Shown here piece after piece: positions 1-8,861 of a DNA stretch of 64,000 nucleotides. The notes beneath the pieces are model-generated. The model ran no database searches. It was not told where the DNA came from and saw only the letters and a list, made by a program, of their open reading frames with translations. The stretch comes from CAVRUD01 sp963849635. GTDB lineage: Bacteria > Chloroflexota > Chloroflexia > Thermomicrobiales > UBA6265. Location: the NCBI GenBank assembly GCA_963849635.1, contig CAWKIA010000017.1, positions 25,783-89,782 of the forward strand, in the 5' to 3' direction. Position 1 is the stretch's first letter, and every line of letters starts with the position of its first letter. The position numbers and the translations under genes were made by a program.

Positions 1-719
1 AGCTCTACGCCCGTGGCGTCGATGCCCTGGTTGCCTCGTGGGAGGCGTACGCGCTCAGCACGCCCGGCGCCGCGGTTACGCGCAGCCTGGGCGTCACTGT
101 AGCCGTCTTCCCGAGCGGTCCCGAGAGCATCGTTTACAACAATGCACTTCTGGAGCGCGATCTCGGAGTTACCGCCCGCGCCGCTGCCCTGGATGAGATG
201 GAAGCTGCCTACGCCGCCGCCGGGGTGACCCGCTTTGCCGCCTGGGTGCATGAGCGCGATACGGAGATGCAGGGCGATCTCGAACGGCGTGGGTACACGT
301 TCGACTCGTCGACGCGGGCGATGGGCATGGCGCTCGCTGACATGCGTCTGCCGCGTCCGGAGCTCGAACTCGGATCACTGGAGTGGGCCGACTACGTTCG
401 CCTGTTCGGTCTCCCGGACGGACTCCTCAGTGGAGCCGACCACAGCATGTTCCACCTCGTGGTCGCCTGCCTCGGTGGCGAACCTGCGGCATCTGCGATG
501 GCATTTGACCACGGCGGTGATTGCGGGGTTTTCAACGTCACGACGCTGGAGCACGCCCGGCGGCGCGGGCTTGGCACCGCGCTGACCGCCCTCCAGGTGC
601 ACGACGCGCTCGACCGCGGTTGCCAGACGGCAAGCCTGCAGTCGACGCCGATGGCCGAGCGCGTGTACGCCGGTGTGGGCTTCCGAGACCTGGGCCGGAT
701 CCTCGAGTACGTGCCGTAG
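1..719 (+). CDS. GNAT-family N-acetyltransferase, 5' truncated by window edge
   Basis: The frame is open from base 3 of the window to the stop at 717-719, so the gene begins upstream of the window. The C-terminal half has a GNAT-like acetyl-CoA loop (RRRGLGTALT, about 40 residues before the end) followed by an ASLQSTPMAERVYAGVGF segment, the usual end of a GNAT fold. It probably transfers an acetyl group from acetyl-CoA to a small amine or protein; the substrate cannot be told. The visible part is about 238 residues, long enough for a GNAT domain plus an N-terminal extension. The family call is fairly safe and the role unknown. Confidence 0.75.
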   Translation, partial: LYARGVDALVASWEAYALSTPGAAVTRSLGVTVAVFPSGPESIVYNNALLERDLGVTARAAALDEMEAAYAAAGVTRFAAWVHERDTEMQGDLERRGYTFDSSTRAMGMALADMRLPRPELELGSLEWADYVRLFGLPDGLLSGADHSMFHLVVACLGGEPAASAMAFDHGGDCGVFNVTTLEHARRRGLGTALTALQVHDALDRGCQTASLQSTPMAERVYAGVGFRDLGRILEYVP

Positions 720-889
720 GCTGGCGCAAGTCTTGCCCGCAGCTGCGTTGCGAAAGACCCAACCGGACGGGACGGCAAGCGAAGGAGGCCGCTCGCGGCC
801 GGTCCGACGAGCCAGCTCGTGGACGCGCTTTCGCGCATCTCGGATAATGAGCGGGCGCATTCGCGTGTAATCAGCGATGGGGGGACAGC

Positions 890-3525
890 ATGAGTTCGAC
901 GTCCTCGACGGTCGCCGCTCGCTTTCTGCCCACCCCCTTGACGGCGTTCGTCGGCCGCGAGCGGGAGCTCGCCGGGCTGCGGGCGGTGCTCGCGCGCCGC
1001 GACGTGCGCCTCCTGACGGTGACCGGCCCCGGCGGGGTCGGCAAGACCCGGCTGGCGATCGAGGCCGCGCGGGAGCTCGCCGACGGCTTCGCGGCCGGCG
1101 CCCGCTTCGTGCCGCTCGCGCCGCTCGGGTCGCCCGATCTCGTGCTGCCGGCGATCGCCCGGACCCTGGGCATCGGCGAGTCGCACCCCGGCGGGATCCT
1201 CCCCGACCTGACCGAGCAACTCGCCTCAACGGAGGTGCTGCTGGTCCTCGACAATCTCGAGCACGTGCTCGCTGCCGGCCCGGACCTGGCTCTGCTGCTC
1301 GCCGCCTGCCCCGCCCTCACGCTGCTCGTCACCAGCCGCGCGGCGCTGCACGTCTCGGGCGAGCACGAGTTCGCGGTGCCGCCGCTGCCCCTACCGGTCG
1401 AGCGCGGGACGTGGACGTTCGCGCAGATCGGGGCGTCCGACGCGGTCCGGCTGTTTGTCGAGCGGGCCGAGGCGGTCCAAGCTGGGTTCCGGCTGACTCC
1501 GGCCAACGCCTGGGACGCGGCCGCGATCTGCCGCCGGTTGGACGGGCTGCCGCTGGCCATCGAGCTGGCCGCCGCCCGGGTCAAGGCCTTCCCGCCCCAC
1601 GCGCTCCTCGCGCGGCTCGAGCGACGCCTGCCGTTCCTGACCGGCGGGCCCCGCGACGCGCCGGCGCGCCTGCGGACCGTGCGCGACGCGATCGCGTGGA
1701 GCCACGACCTGCTCGACGCCGACGAGCAGCGGCTCTTTCGCCGGGTGGCGGTGTTCGTCGGCGGCTTCACCCTCGATGCCGCGATCGAGGTTGCCGGCGA
1801 CGGGACCGTCCCCGAAGGGGCGGTCGTCGACGGGATCTCCTCACTGGTGGACAAATCCCTTGTGCTGCCGGCAGCCACGGATGACGCGGCCACCGACGAT
1901 CCCGGCGAACCGCGATTCAGCATGCTCGAAACCGTGCGGGAGTTCGCGCTGGAGCGCCTGTCCGAGAGCGGCGAGGAGCCGCGCTTGTGCGCTGCCCATG
2001 CGGATCTCTACCGCCGGCTGATCGAATCGGCAGGACCGGAGTTGGAGGGACCGCACCACTCGGCGTGGCTCGACCGCCTCGATGCCGAGCGCGACAACCT
2101 GCGGTCGGCGCTCGCGTGGTCGATCGATCGGCGCGACGCCGAAGGCGTCGGTCGCTACGTTGTCTCGCTCGGCTACTATTGGGTCTACCGCGGTCGCTTC
2201 GCCGAGGGCCAGGTCTGGGCCGAGCGGGTCCTCGAGCTCGGCGACCTGCTGCCCGTTCGGCTCCGCGTCGAGACGATGTACTACGCGGGCTATTACGCGC
2301 ACGAACAAGGCCGGTACGCCGCCGCCCAAGGCTGGGTCGACGGGATGCTGGCCCTGTGCCGGGAGTCCGGCGACGAACGGGGTACCGCCACCGCGCTCTT
2401 CCTTCAGAGCAAGCTTGCCCGGAGCGAGGGCGGGCACGATCGGGCCGTGTCGTTGGCCGAGGAGGCGCTGGCCCTCAGCTTTTCCGACGGCTCGGGGACG
2501 AAATGTGGGCCGCCTTCGCCGCCAACCGCCTGGGCATCGAACTGGGCATCGAGGTCGACGGCGCGGGCAACCAGCCCCGGGCGGCGGCGCTCTTCGAAGA
2601 CGGATCATGCTGGCCCTGTGCCGATCGGCGACGAACGGGGTACCGCCGCCGCGCTCTTCCTCAGAGCGAGAGCGTTGCCCGGAGCGAGGGCGGGCGCGGT
2701 GGGGCGCGTGTCGTTGGCCGAGGAGGCGCTGGCCCGCTTCCGACGGCTCGGGGAGCGAGAATGCGGGCCGCCTTCGCCGCCAACCGCCTGGGCATCGAAC
2801 TGGGCATCGAGGTCGACGGCGCGGGCAACCAGCCCCGGGCGGCGGCTCTCTTCGAAGATGCGATAACGATCTGGCGGCGGCGCGGCTACGCCCAGGGCGT
2901 TGCGATGGCGCTGAATAACCTTGCGCTCATCGTGGAGGCGCTTGGTGATCATAGGGCGCTGGAGCTCTATCAGGAGAGCCTGCGGCTCTGCAGAACCCTG
3001 AAGTACACGTGGGTCGCGATCGAAGCGTTCGTGGGTGTTGCGCTGATCGCGGCGAAGGGGGGGCAGGCCGAGTCGGCGGCACGGCTCCTTGGGGCAGCCG
3101 AGGCCCTGGAGTCGTCGATCGGGTCATCGCCCCAAGCGCAGAAACGCCGGGTGTACGAGGCCGCGGTGGCCGAGGCGCGCTCCGCCCTCGGCCACCCGCG
3201 ATTCGAGGCCGCGTTCGGGGAAGGTCGCGACCTGTCCGACGACCAAGCCATCGGCGAGGCCCTTGCCGTCGATATCATGGAAATGCGACGGGATGGATCT
3301 GTCCCGGACCGATCCGCCGCGCCGGAGCCGTCGTCGCGGCTCAGCGCCCGCGAGCGCGACGTGCTGCGCCTGATCGTCGAGGGGCTGTCCGACCCCGAGA
3401 TCGCCGAGGCACTCTCGATCGGCCGCCGCACGGTCAACACGCACGTCGCCAGCATTCTCACCAAACTCGGCGTGGGCTCACGCACAGCGGCAGCCGCCTA
3501 CGCCGTCCGGCACGACATCGTCTGA
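890..3525 (+). pseudogene. STAND ATPase / LuxR-type transcriptional regulator, frame-broken
   Basis: The ATG at 890 opens a STAND ATPase: Walker A GPGGVGKT at about residues 46-53, Walker B-like LLVLDNLEHVL, then the conserved GLPLAIELAAARV segment and TPR-like helices. Up to about 2490 the reading is in frame 2. It then passes to frame 1, back to frame 2 near 2610 and to frame 1 again near 2760, ending at 3525 with a LuxR HTH (LSARERDVLRLI ... RRTVNTHVASILTKLG). The breaks coincide with a 258-bp tandem duplication of one TPR segment. Intact relatives run about 800-900 residues as ATP-dependent transcription activators. The three frame changes suggest a dead gene or assembly errors in the duplicated part. 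Confidence 0.8.
2345..2860 (+). repeat. 258-bp tandem duplication inside the STAND-LuxR gene
   Basis: Copy 1 lies at about 2345-2602 and copy 2 at about 2607-2860. The spacing is exactly 258 bp for several landmarks (for example TGGGCATCGA at 2531 and 2789; TCTTCGAAGA at 2591 and 2849). 258 bp is 86 codons, so the unit would keep frame, but small indels inside both copies break it. The copies have diverged (for example GGGACGAAATG against GGAGCGAGAATG), so this is not simply the same read assembled twice. Confidence 0.85.
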
Positions 3526-3706
3526 GCTCCATGCCCCTCCGCAATCATACGGACCCGTCGTCGCCGGAATCGTCCCGACGATTTCGGTAGGCGTGCGGAT
3601 GTGCGTCAGCGTTCCAAGGCGCAGGATTGGGGTGCGCACACAGCCGGCATCGACAGGACCTGACGTACAGGCGCCGCCTGCTGTGGCGAAGAAAGGCAGC
3701 AGACCG

Positions 3707-4132
3707 ATGCACGCGCTCGTCATCACGTTCCGATCCGCCATCGCCCCCGAGGAGTTGACGGAGGATTTCGCGCGGTACGCCGAGGCGCTGCGCGACGGCG
3801 CCGCGCCCGGTCTGGTCGGCAAAATCTGGCTCGCCGACGGCTCGACCGTCGGCGGCTTTGGCCTCTTTGAGGACCGCGGGGTCGCCGACCGTTACCTCGA
3901 CGGGATGTTCGCCGAAGCGGTCACGGCCGCCGGCGGAATCGACTCCGACATCGTCATCAATACTCCAAACGGCGACATCGCCGACGGCCATGTGGTCCTC
4001 GATGGCGCGACCCAGACCGGCACGGTGACGCTGACAGGTGGGACCGGGCTGTTGGCGAACCTCGCCGCCGACCTCGTAGTCGCCCCGCTCGCCGCACCCA
4101 GCTACAGCTGGGACGGACCGTACTCGTATTAG
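3707..4132 (+). CDS. Small YdhR-like protein with a foreign C-terminal tail
   Basis: The start is taken at ATG 3707, where the protein-like sequence MHALVITFRSAIAPEEL begins; the frame is open further upstream but without recognisable sequence. Residues 1-80 resemble the short YdhR-type putative monooxygenase fold (ITFRS, KIWLADGSTVGGFGLFEDR). From about residue 85 the sequence changes to GTVTLTGGTGLLANLAADL and ends PSYSWDGPYSY. That looks like the end of secreted calycin/CHRD-type proteins (TGGTGRF...SW.GTISY pattern), not of a YdhR protein. The gene may be a fusion of two unrelated gene ends. Function unknown. Confidence 0.55.
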   Translation: MHALVITFRSAIAPEELTEDFARYAEALRDGAAPGLVGKIWLADGSTVGGFGLFEDRGVADRYLDGMFAEAVTAAGGIDSDIVINTPNGDIADGHVVLDGATQTGTVTLTGGTGLLANLAADLVVAPLAAPSYSWDGPYSY

Positions 4133-4211
4133 GAGCGACCAGCGCGGCGGTGCGCCACGTCGTGGCGCACTCCGCTCGCTCACGCGTCATTCCTGCACAG
4201 AGGAGACCGCC

Positions 4212-4748
4212 ATGCCGCGCCTCGCGTTCACCACCTTTGGCATCCTGCGCGAACCGGCGGACCACCCGCGGGTTCAGGGGTTTCTCGACCGGAACGACGC
4301 CGTGATGGCGGCGGCGGACGCCAGCCCCGGGCTGATCGACCGCTACCGCGGCCAGGCAGGCGGGTTCCGGGTGGCCGCGTCGGGCAACGGCTTCGGCCCC
4401 TACGCGACCGGGCGGTTCGTGACGCCCGACCTCGCCGGGCGCGAGGAGCAGACGCTGTCGCTGTGGATGGACCTCGAAGCGGTCGTCGCCTTCGCCTACG
4501 GCGCGCTCCACGCCGAGGCGCTGCGGCACCGCACGGAGTGGTTCCTGGCCCCAGCCTGGCCCACCTACGCGGCGTGGTGGGTGGCCGACGACCACTGGCC
4601 GGGGTGGCCGGAGGCGAACGCGCGCCAGGAGCACCTGCACGACCACGGCCCCACCGCCGTCGCCTTCGATTTCAAGACGCCATTCGACGCCGACGGCCGC
4701 CCGGCGCGCCTCGACCGGGACCGCGTCGCCGCGTTGCGGGGCCGATGA
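4212..4748 (+). CDS. DUF3291-like protein
   Basis: 178 residues from ATG 4212, preceded by the ribosome-binding sequence AGAGGAG. It has the layout of DUF3291 proteins: an N-terminal FGILREPADHPRVQGF stretch, a central DASPGLIDRY turn, LSLWMDLEAVVAFAYG in the middle and a Trp-rich WWVADDHWPGWPEA end. These proteins are single-domain and cytoplasmic with no known activity. There is no signal peptide. It lies about 100 bp before the dehydratase gene in the same direction and may share its transcript. Family call moderately safe; role unknown. Confidence 0.7.
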   Translation: MPRLAFTTFGILREPADHPRVQGFLDRNDAVMAAADASPGLIDRYRGQAGGFRVAASGNGFGPYATGRFVTPDLAGREEQTLSLWMDLEAVVAFAYGALHAEALRHRTEWFLAPAWPTYAAWWVADDHWPGWPEANARQEHLHDHGPTAVAFDFKTPFDADGRPARLDRDRVAALRGR

Positions 4749-4854
4749 TGAACCCGGCGACGGGGTCGACCGCCTCGAGGGCCGACCGCCGCCAGGCAGG
4801 TCAGCCAGGCCCCGCCGCCCCGCGTTTCGGCCCCCGGCTCGGAGGAGAGGCCCC

Positions 4855-5859
4855 ATGGATCCGGATACTGGCGCAAACTTGCATTGGGAACCGGTCCCGC
4901 TCGACGCCATCGCGGCGGCACGGGTGCGCACGGCCGACGTGGCGCTGCGGACCCCGCTGGTCCGGCTCGACGCGGACGACGTCGTTCCTGGGGGTACGGA
5001 GATCTGGCTGAAGCTGGAGTGCCTGCAGCCGGTTCGCTCCTTCAAGCTGCGCGGGGCCGCCAACGCGCTGGCGCGGCTGACGAAGACTGGGCCGGCGGCG
5101 CTGGCGGGGGGCGTCTGGACCGTCAGCTCCGGCAATATGGCCCAGGCCCTGGCCTACGCCGCCCGCGCCCGCGCCGTCCCCTGCACCGTCTACGTCCCCG
5201 AGACCGTGCCGCGCGCCAAGCTCGCCCACGTCCTCCGCTACGGGGGCGAGGCGGTCGCGGTGTCGGCCGCCGAGTTCGGGGCGATCTGCCTGAGCGGGCG
5301 CAAGGACGGCGCCGCGGGCCGGTTCGTCCACCCGTACAGCGACCCCGACATGATGGCCGGCGCGGGCGTGATTGGGCTCGAGCTGCTGGAAGACCTGCCG
5401 GAGGTCGACGCCGTCGTCGTCCCCTGGGGCGGCGGCGGGCTGGCCTGCGGCGTCGCCTCGGCGCTGCGGGCGCTCCGCCCTGGGACCCGGGTCTATGCCA
5501 GTGAGGTCGACACCGGCGCTCCGTTGGCCGCCTCGCTGGCGGCCGGGCGCCCGGTCTCGGTGCCCTTCACGCCCAGCTTCGTCGACGGGATCGGCGCCCC
5601 CTTCATCGGCGCGGAGATGTTCGCGCTGGCCCGCCGGCTGGTGGACGGCGCCATCGTCGTCGACCGGGCGGCGACGGCGGCCGCCCTCCGCCTCGTCGTG
5701 GAGCGCACCGGGGTGATCCCCGAGGGGGCGGCCGCCACGGCGGTCGCCGCTGCGTTGAGCGGACGGGCCGGTACCGGCCGCATCGCCTGCGTCCTGTCGG
5801 GCGGTAACATCGAGGCCAGGACCCTGGCCACGATCCTCAACGGCGACATGCCGGCGTAG
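4855..5859 (+). CDS. PLP-dependent threonine/serine dehydratase-like enzyme
   Basis: 334 residues, a fold-type II pyridoxal-phosphate enzyme. The cofactor lysine lies in SFKLRGAANAL (about residue 64), the phosphate-binding glycine loop is GGGGLACG and the C-terminal SGGNIE segment matches threonine dehydratases. It lacks the C-terminal ACT regulatory domain, so it is more like catabolic threonine dehydratases or serine racemases than the allosteric biosynthetic form. The expected reaction is deamination of L-threonine or L-serine to the 2-oxo acid and ammonia, in the cytoplasm. The start at 4855 follows GGAGGAGAGG at good distance. A serine racemase or related eliminase cannot be ruled out. 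Confidence 0.88.
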   Translation: MDPDTGANLHWEPVPLDAIAAARVRTADVALRTPLVRLDADDVVPGGTEIWLKLECLQPVRSFKLRGAANALARLTKTGPAALAGGVWTVSSGNMAQALAYAARARAVPCTVYVPETVPRAKLAHVLRYGGEAVAVSAAEFGAICLSGRKDGAAGRFVHPYSDPDMMAGAGVIGLELLEDLPEVDAVVVPWGGGGLACGVASALRALRPGTRVYASEVDTGAPLAASLAAGRPVSVPFTPSFVDGIGAPFIGAEMFALARRLVDGAIVVDRAATAAALRLVVERTGVIPEGAAATAVAAALSGRAGTGRIACVLSGGNIEARTLATILNGDMPA

Positions 5860-5879
5860 CCGCCACCGCGACGGTCCCG

Positions 5880-6080
5880 GTGGCCCATCGCGGCCGCGCC
5901 GGGATCGGCCTCGCCGACGTCTCACATCTGCAGCTCGACGCCCTGCACAAGGCCGAGTGCACGAACGTCTTCGCCGAGGCCGCCGGCGGCGCGCTGATCG
6001 AGCACGTCTCCCTGCAGGAATCGCTGGCCTACGTCCGCCGCGGCAACACCCTCGTGGTCTGGCGCAGATCGCGACGATCA
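5880..6080 (+). pseudogene. Serine resolvase/invertase N-terminal fragment
   Basis: Reading from about 5895, the frame gives IGLADVSHLQLDALHKAEC, then NVFAEAAGGALI and RRGNTLVVWRR. This is the start of the resolvase catalytic domain (usual pattern GYARVST.DQ.L..Q.DAL ... GDTLVVW.LDR). The segment with the catalytic serine appears to be missing, since about five residues are lost between ADVS and HLQLDAL, and nothing recognisable follows 6080. It is a remnant of a recombinase, not a working gene, and shows that a mobile element once lay here. Confidence 0.6.
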
Positions 6081-6200
6081 AACCGCGGCCACAAACTCCG
6101 TACATTCCCGGGTACACCCGAGGTCGAGGCCCCCTAGAGTGTCGATCAAGGAACCGGCGCTGGCCGGTTCCGGGGTCCGAAACAGAGAGGGAGCTCTCCC

Positions 6201-6401
6201 ATGATCCGTTCGAAACTGAGCAAGCTCGTCGTGATTCTCTCGTTCGCCCTCATCGGCCTCGGCGCCCTCCACGGCTCGGCCTCCGCCGCCGCGGACGGCG
6301 ACCTCGACATCTCCACCCTCCCGCCCCAGGCCCAGTGGCGCATCAACCCCGGCGCCATCCACGTCCAGGTCGACCAGGGCATCTTCGTCCAGGGCCACTA
6401 G
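6201..6401 (+). CDS. Small secreted peptide, function unknown
   Basis: 66 residues. MIRSKLSKLVVILSFALIGL is a clear Sec signal peptide (two Lys and an Arg, hydrophobic core) with likely cleavage after GSASAAA. The mature part is only about 35 residues (ADGDLDISTLPPQAQWRINP ...) with no cysteines. GAGGGAG lies just before the ATG. A strong palindrome follows 43 bp after the stop. No family recognised; size and signal make it plausible but not certain. Confidence 0.5.
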   Translation: MIRSKLSKLVVILSFALIGLGALHGSASAAADGDLDISTLPPQAQWRINPGAIHVQVDQGIFVQGH

Positions 6402-6444
6402 CCGGCTAACTCAACCCACTCCCTTCCTCCTCCCTTCATCGAAC

Positions 6445-6470
6445 GGCGCCACCGGCATGCCGGTGGCGCC
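6445..6470. terminator. Perfect 26-bp palindrome, probable terminator stem
   Basis: GGCGCCACCGGCA pairs with its exact complement and no loop bases are wasted. It lies 43 bp after the stop of the small secreted peptide gene. There is no run of T after it, so termination efficiency is uncertain. Confidence 0.5.
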
Positions 6471-6577
6471 GTCGGTCGGGATTCGGCGATCGTACGCATC
6501 CGGCGTCCGGCATCGGCTAAGCCAGAGCATCCTACCACCTGACGAACTACTGGTGTGCGGTAGTATCTCCTTGGAGG

Positions 6578-6786
6578 ATGAGAGTTAGAAGATCCGGCGA
6601 AGAACGGTACAACGAGCACAAGCACGGAATCAGTTTCGGGATGGTGAACGTCTTCGACGATCCGCATGCAGAGAAGACAGCACAAGACTGGAGTACGGCG
6701 AATACGGCCTAGGGCAATCGGCGATGGGTCCTATTGTCACCGAGGTCATATGGGTGGGCGAAGGGATTATTGCGGATAGGAGGCGA
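6578..6786 (+). pseudogene. BrnT-like toxin, broken
   Basis: From ATG 6578 the frame reads YNEHKHGISFGMVNVFDDPH, matching the start of BrnT ribonuclease toxins (RKHGISFEEA..VFDDP). An in-frame stop TAG follows at 6710-6712. After a frame change the remainder reads EYGLGQSAMGPIVTEVI, like the beta-strand core of BrnT. The key KHG motif is kept but the protein cannot be made whole. It lies directly before the HTH antitoxin gene, the usual BrnT-BrnA order. Confidence 0.55.
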
Positions 6787-7186
6787 ATGAGCGAGCACGA
6801 TATGGTCAGGGCACGCAAGAACGATAAGGGTGAATTGGAGCAGGTGTTGCCGGACGGCTCGACCCGAATGCTGGTGGGTCGTACCGATTGGGAGCGGTTG
6901 GCGGCGAGATCCGAGGAGGAGATCGAGACCAACGCCCTCTCCGATCCCGACAACCCTCCGCTCTCCGCGGCGGAGTTGCGCCGGATGCGCCTCGGTCCCC
7001 AATCCAAAGGAGATCCGCCGCCGTCTGCACCTCACCCAGGAGCAGTTCGCGGCTCGCTTCGGCCTACCCCTCGGCACCCTGCGCGACTGGAAACAGGGCG
7101 CTCGCGAACCGGACAGCGCCGCCCGGACACTGTTGAGAGTGATCGAGCGGGAGCCGAGAGGCAGTGATCGGGTAATGGAAGGGTAG
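6787..7186 (+). pseudogene. BrnA-like HTH antitoxin, frameshifted
   Basis: ATG 6787 begins MSEHDMVRARKNDKGELEQV and goes on through GRTDWERLAARSEEEIE and ALSDPDNPPLSAAELRRMR, typical of the antitoxin of BrnT pairs. Near 6995 the frame must change by one base to reach NPKEIRRRLHLTQEQFAARF and GLPLGTLRDWKQGAREPDSA, a helix-turn-helix DNA-binding domain. Such antitoxins bind the toxin with one half and their own promoter with the other. The frameshift separates the two halves, so both members of this pair look dead. Confidence 0.7.
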
Positions 7187-7258
7187 CTGCTGGGCCAGTA
7201 GTTGTCCGATCCAACAAGATTGGCCGTTCCCGGAGTCCGAAGTTCAATGAAGTAGAGC

Positions 7259-7866
7259 TTACTCAGACCACCAATACCGCACTGTTGAGTCGCCGTGCAC
7301 CACTCCACGGCTTCGAGAGAATCTCTTCATTGCCGTCATGTCATGAAGAGGTTGCTCGAACGCCGAGATCAGATGCGGAAGATCATGCTCGACGAACGCG
7401 CTCCACTCGCGACGGAGACGAGTATAACGGTCGGTCGTCCGCACGCCAGTCGGCAAAAGATCACGCCAGAATACATAGCGAGACCGCGTCCTTCCCTGGC
7501 CATGGTAGCTGTTAAACGTGAAAGAGCGGGGCTTTCTTTGCGATCTCCATCAGCAACTGCTGTCCCCCGTCGGGCGTTTTTCCCAGGAGGAGTTTGAGTT
7601 CAACCGAACCGTCTCCAGGCCAATTGAACGGGGCAAAGAACTCGAAGAAGATCGGCGGATCGAAGTCAGTGCTTACGTTGCGGGCTGTCAGTTCGCGAGT
7701 GGTCCCAGCTTCGCCACCGAAAGCTCAAGCGGAGCTCGTTGCGACGATCATCGAAGACAATGTCGGTGAAGCCTCTGTGCTCCGCGATGAGTTCATCGAG
7801 TGTTTCGTGTAGGTCGCGCAAGTCGAGCAGTTCATGAGATCGGTCATGAAAGTGAGGCTCGCACAA
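7259..7866 (-). pseudogene. Decayed gene of unknown function
   Basis: No single long frame exists, but the minus strand reads as one protein if two single-base frame changes are allowed. From 7866: HDRSHELLDLRDLHETLDEL ... DDRRNELRLSF. After a change near 7717: TTRELTARNVSTDFDPPIFF and GDGSVELKLLLGKTPDGGQQ. After a second near 7518: YHGQGRTRSRYVFWRDLLPT and REWSAFVEHDLPHLISAFEQ. All three blocks have protein-like composition. The family is not recognised. It could be an immunity or toxin-related gene given its neighbours, but that is only position. Confidence 0.4.
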
Positions 7867-8297
7867 TCGTATCTGCGGGTTTGACCACCTGCGGTGCGCC
7901 GCTCGGGCGGCGCTTGATCGTTTGCTCCGCGCCGCATGACAAGCAAGACGGTGTAACCAGGGTGGCAGCGGCTCCTATCAGTGCAGCAGCGATCGTAGAA
8001 TCCAACGCCATCGTCCTTATCGCGCGATCAATATGCTCGAGTCGTTCGTGGCCTTGCGCCCGGACGCGCCGGACTCCGATTAGCAACCGTAGCCGGCCAA
8101 ATGCCTTCGCGGCAGCTTCAAAAGAGCCGTGCTGCCGGCCCCCGGACGCTGAAGTCGGCCTAGTCGACATCGTCCTCGTTGGCAATGTATTCCACGCTCA
8201 AAGCGGACGAATCCTAGCAATTGCTAACGACCGGGAAAGGCAGGAGCAGCGGGACGGCCTCCCGGCGGAGATCATTTGACTGACAGGCTGACCTGGT
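7867..8297. other. Intergenic stretch, no convincing gene
   Basis: The only suggestive feature is a short minus-strand frame from 8011 with a hydrophobic start (MALDSTIAAALIGAAATLVT), which may be the lost membrane-anchored N-terminus of the decayed gene at 7259-7866. Local GC is lower than in the flanking cox genes, which fits imported DNA. Confidence 0.3.
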
Positions 8298-8549
8298 TCA
8301 TACTAGCGAGTCGACCCGATAATAGATAACGTGCGCCTCCACCGGCAGACCTCGCAAGCCGGGCGACACATCGTCTCGGCTTGGGCCACGAGCGGGAAAT
8401 CGGATCAGATCCCGCAATGCGTGGTCGAGCTTGGCCTTGTACCTGGAGCGCTGCAACTTGTCCCATCGGCGCTCGGTAAACATCAGAATGTCGCGAACGT
8501 CCCGCTTCGCCTCGGGCGCCAGGATCAGTCGCCGGTTACGGGCGGACAT
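8298..8549 (-). CDS. parE: ParE/RelE-superfamily toxin
   Basis: 83 residues with the ParE layout: strand LILAPEAKRDVRDIL, an Arg-rich helix pair (RRWDKLQRSRYKAKLDHALR) and the C-terminal strands RGLPVEAHVIYYRVD. Members inhibit DNA gyrase (ParE) or cut mRNA on the ribosome (RelE); which applies is not clear from sequence. Its start overlaps the end of the antitoxin gene by 14 bp, the normal antitoxin-toxin coupling. It lies just downstream of ctaG on the same strand, so read-through from the oxidase operon is possible. Confidence 0.85.
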   Translation of the reverse strand: MSARNRRLILAPEAKRDVRDILMFTERRWDKLQRSRYKAKLDHALRDLIRFPARGPSRDDVSPGLRGLPVEAHVIYYRVDSLV

Positions 8550-8814
8550 CGGGACCGGGTTCGTCTCCCCGACGGAGGGCCTCGTCGGCCTCGCGTTCGA
8601 TCTCGTCTAGTACCTGAGCGGTATACGGCACGCCCTCGCCCCGGGCGAGTTGGGCGTCGCCGATGGCGATAGCCGCCTTGAGGCGGACGAGGCGGTCTCG
8701 TTGCTCAAGCGCGTCGAGCGCGTCCGCGATCACCTCGTCGGCGCTACGGTAGTGGCCGGCGGCAACCTTGCGCCGGATCAGCTCCGCGACGTGGGGAGTG
8801 AGTTGCACGACCAT
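8536..8814 (-). CDS. parD: ParD-type antitoxin
   Basis: 92 residues from ATG 8814. The N-terminus MVVQLTPHVAELIRRKVAAG and HYRSADEVIADALDALEQRD form the ribbon-helix-helix DNA-binding domain of ParD/CopG antitoxins. The C-terminal charged tail (EIEREADEALRRG) is the toxin-binding part. It should neutralise the overlapping ParE and repress their shared promoter. The longer open frame upstream of 8814 is antisense to ctaG and is not used. Confidence 0.85.
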   Translation of the reverse strand: MVVQLTPHVAELIRRKVAAGHYRSADEVIADALDALEQRDRLVRLKAAIAIGDAQLARGEGVPYTAQVLDEIEREADEALRRGDEPGPDVRP

Positions 8815-8861
8815 GGACGCTGTGCCCTCCGAACGACAAGATGAGCTAATGCTAGACGAGT

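Noticed and set aside
375..1923. Minus-strand open frames opposite the first STAND-LuxR gene
   Set aside because: Antisense shadow of high-GC codons; Arg/Ser/Ala-rich with no motif, while the plus strand carries Walker A and conserved STAND motifs.
5860..6140. Intact resolvase gene
   Set aside because: Only a short piece of the catalytic domain is present and the catalytic serine region is missing.
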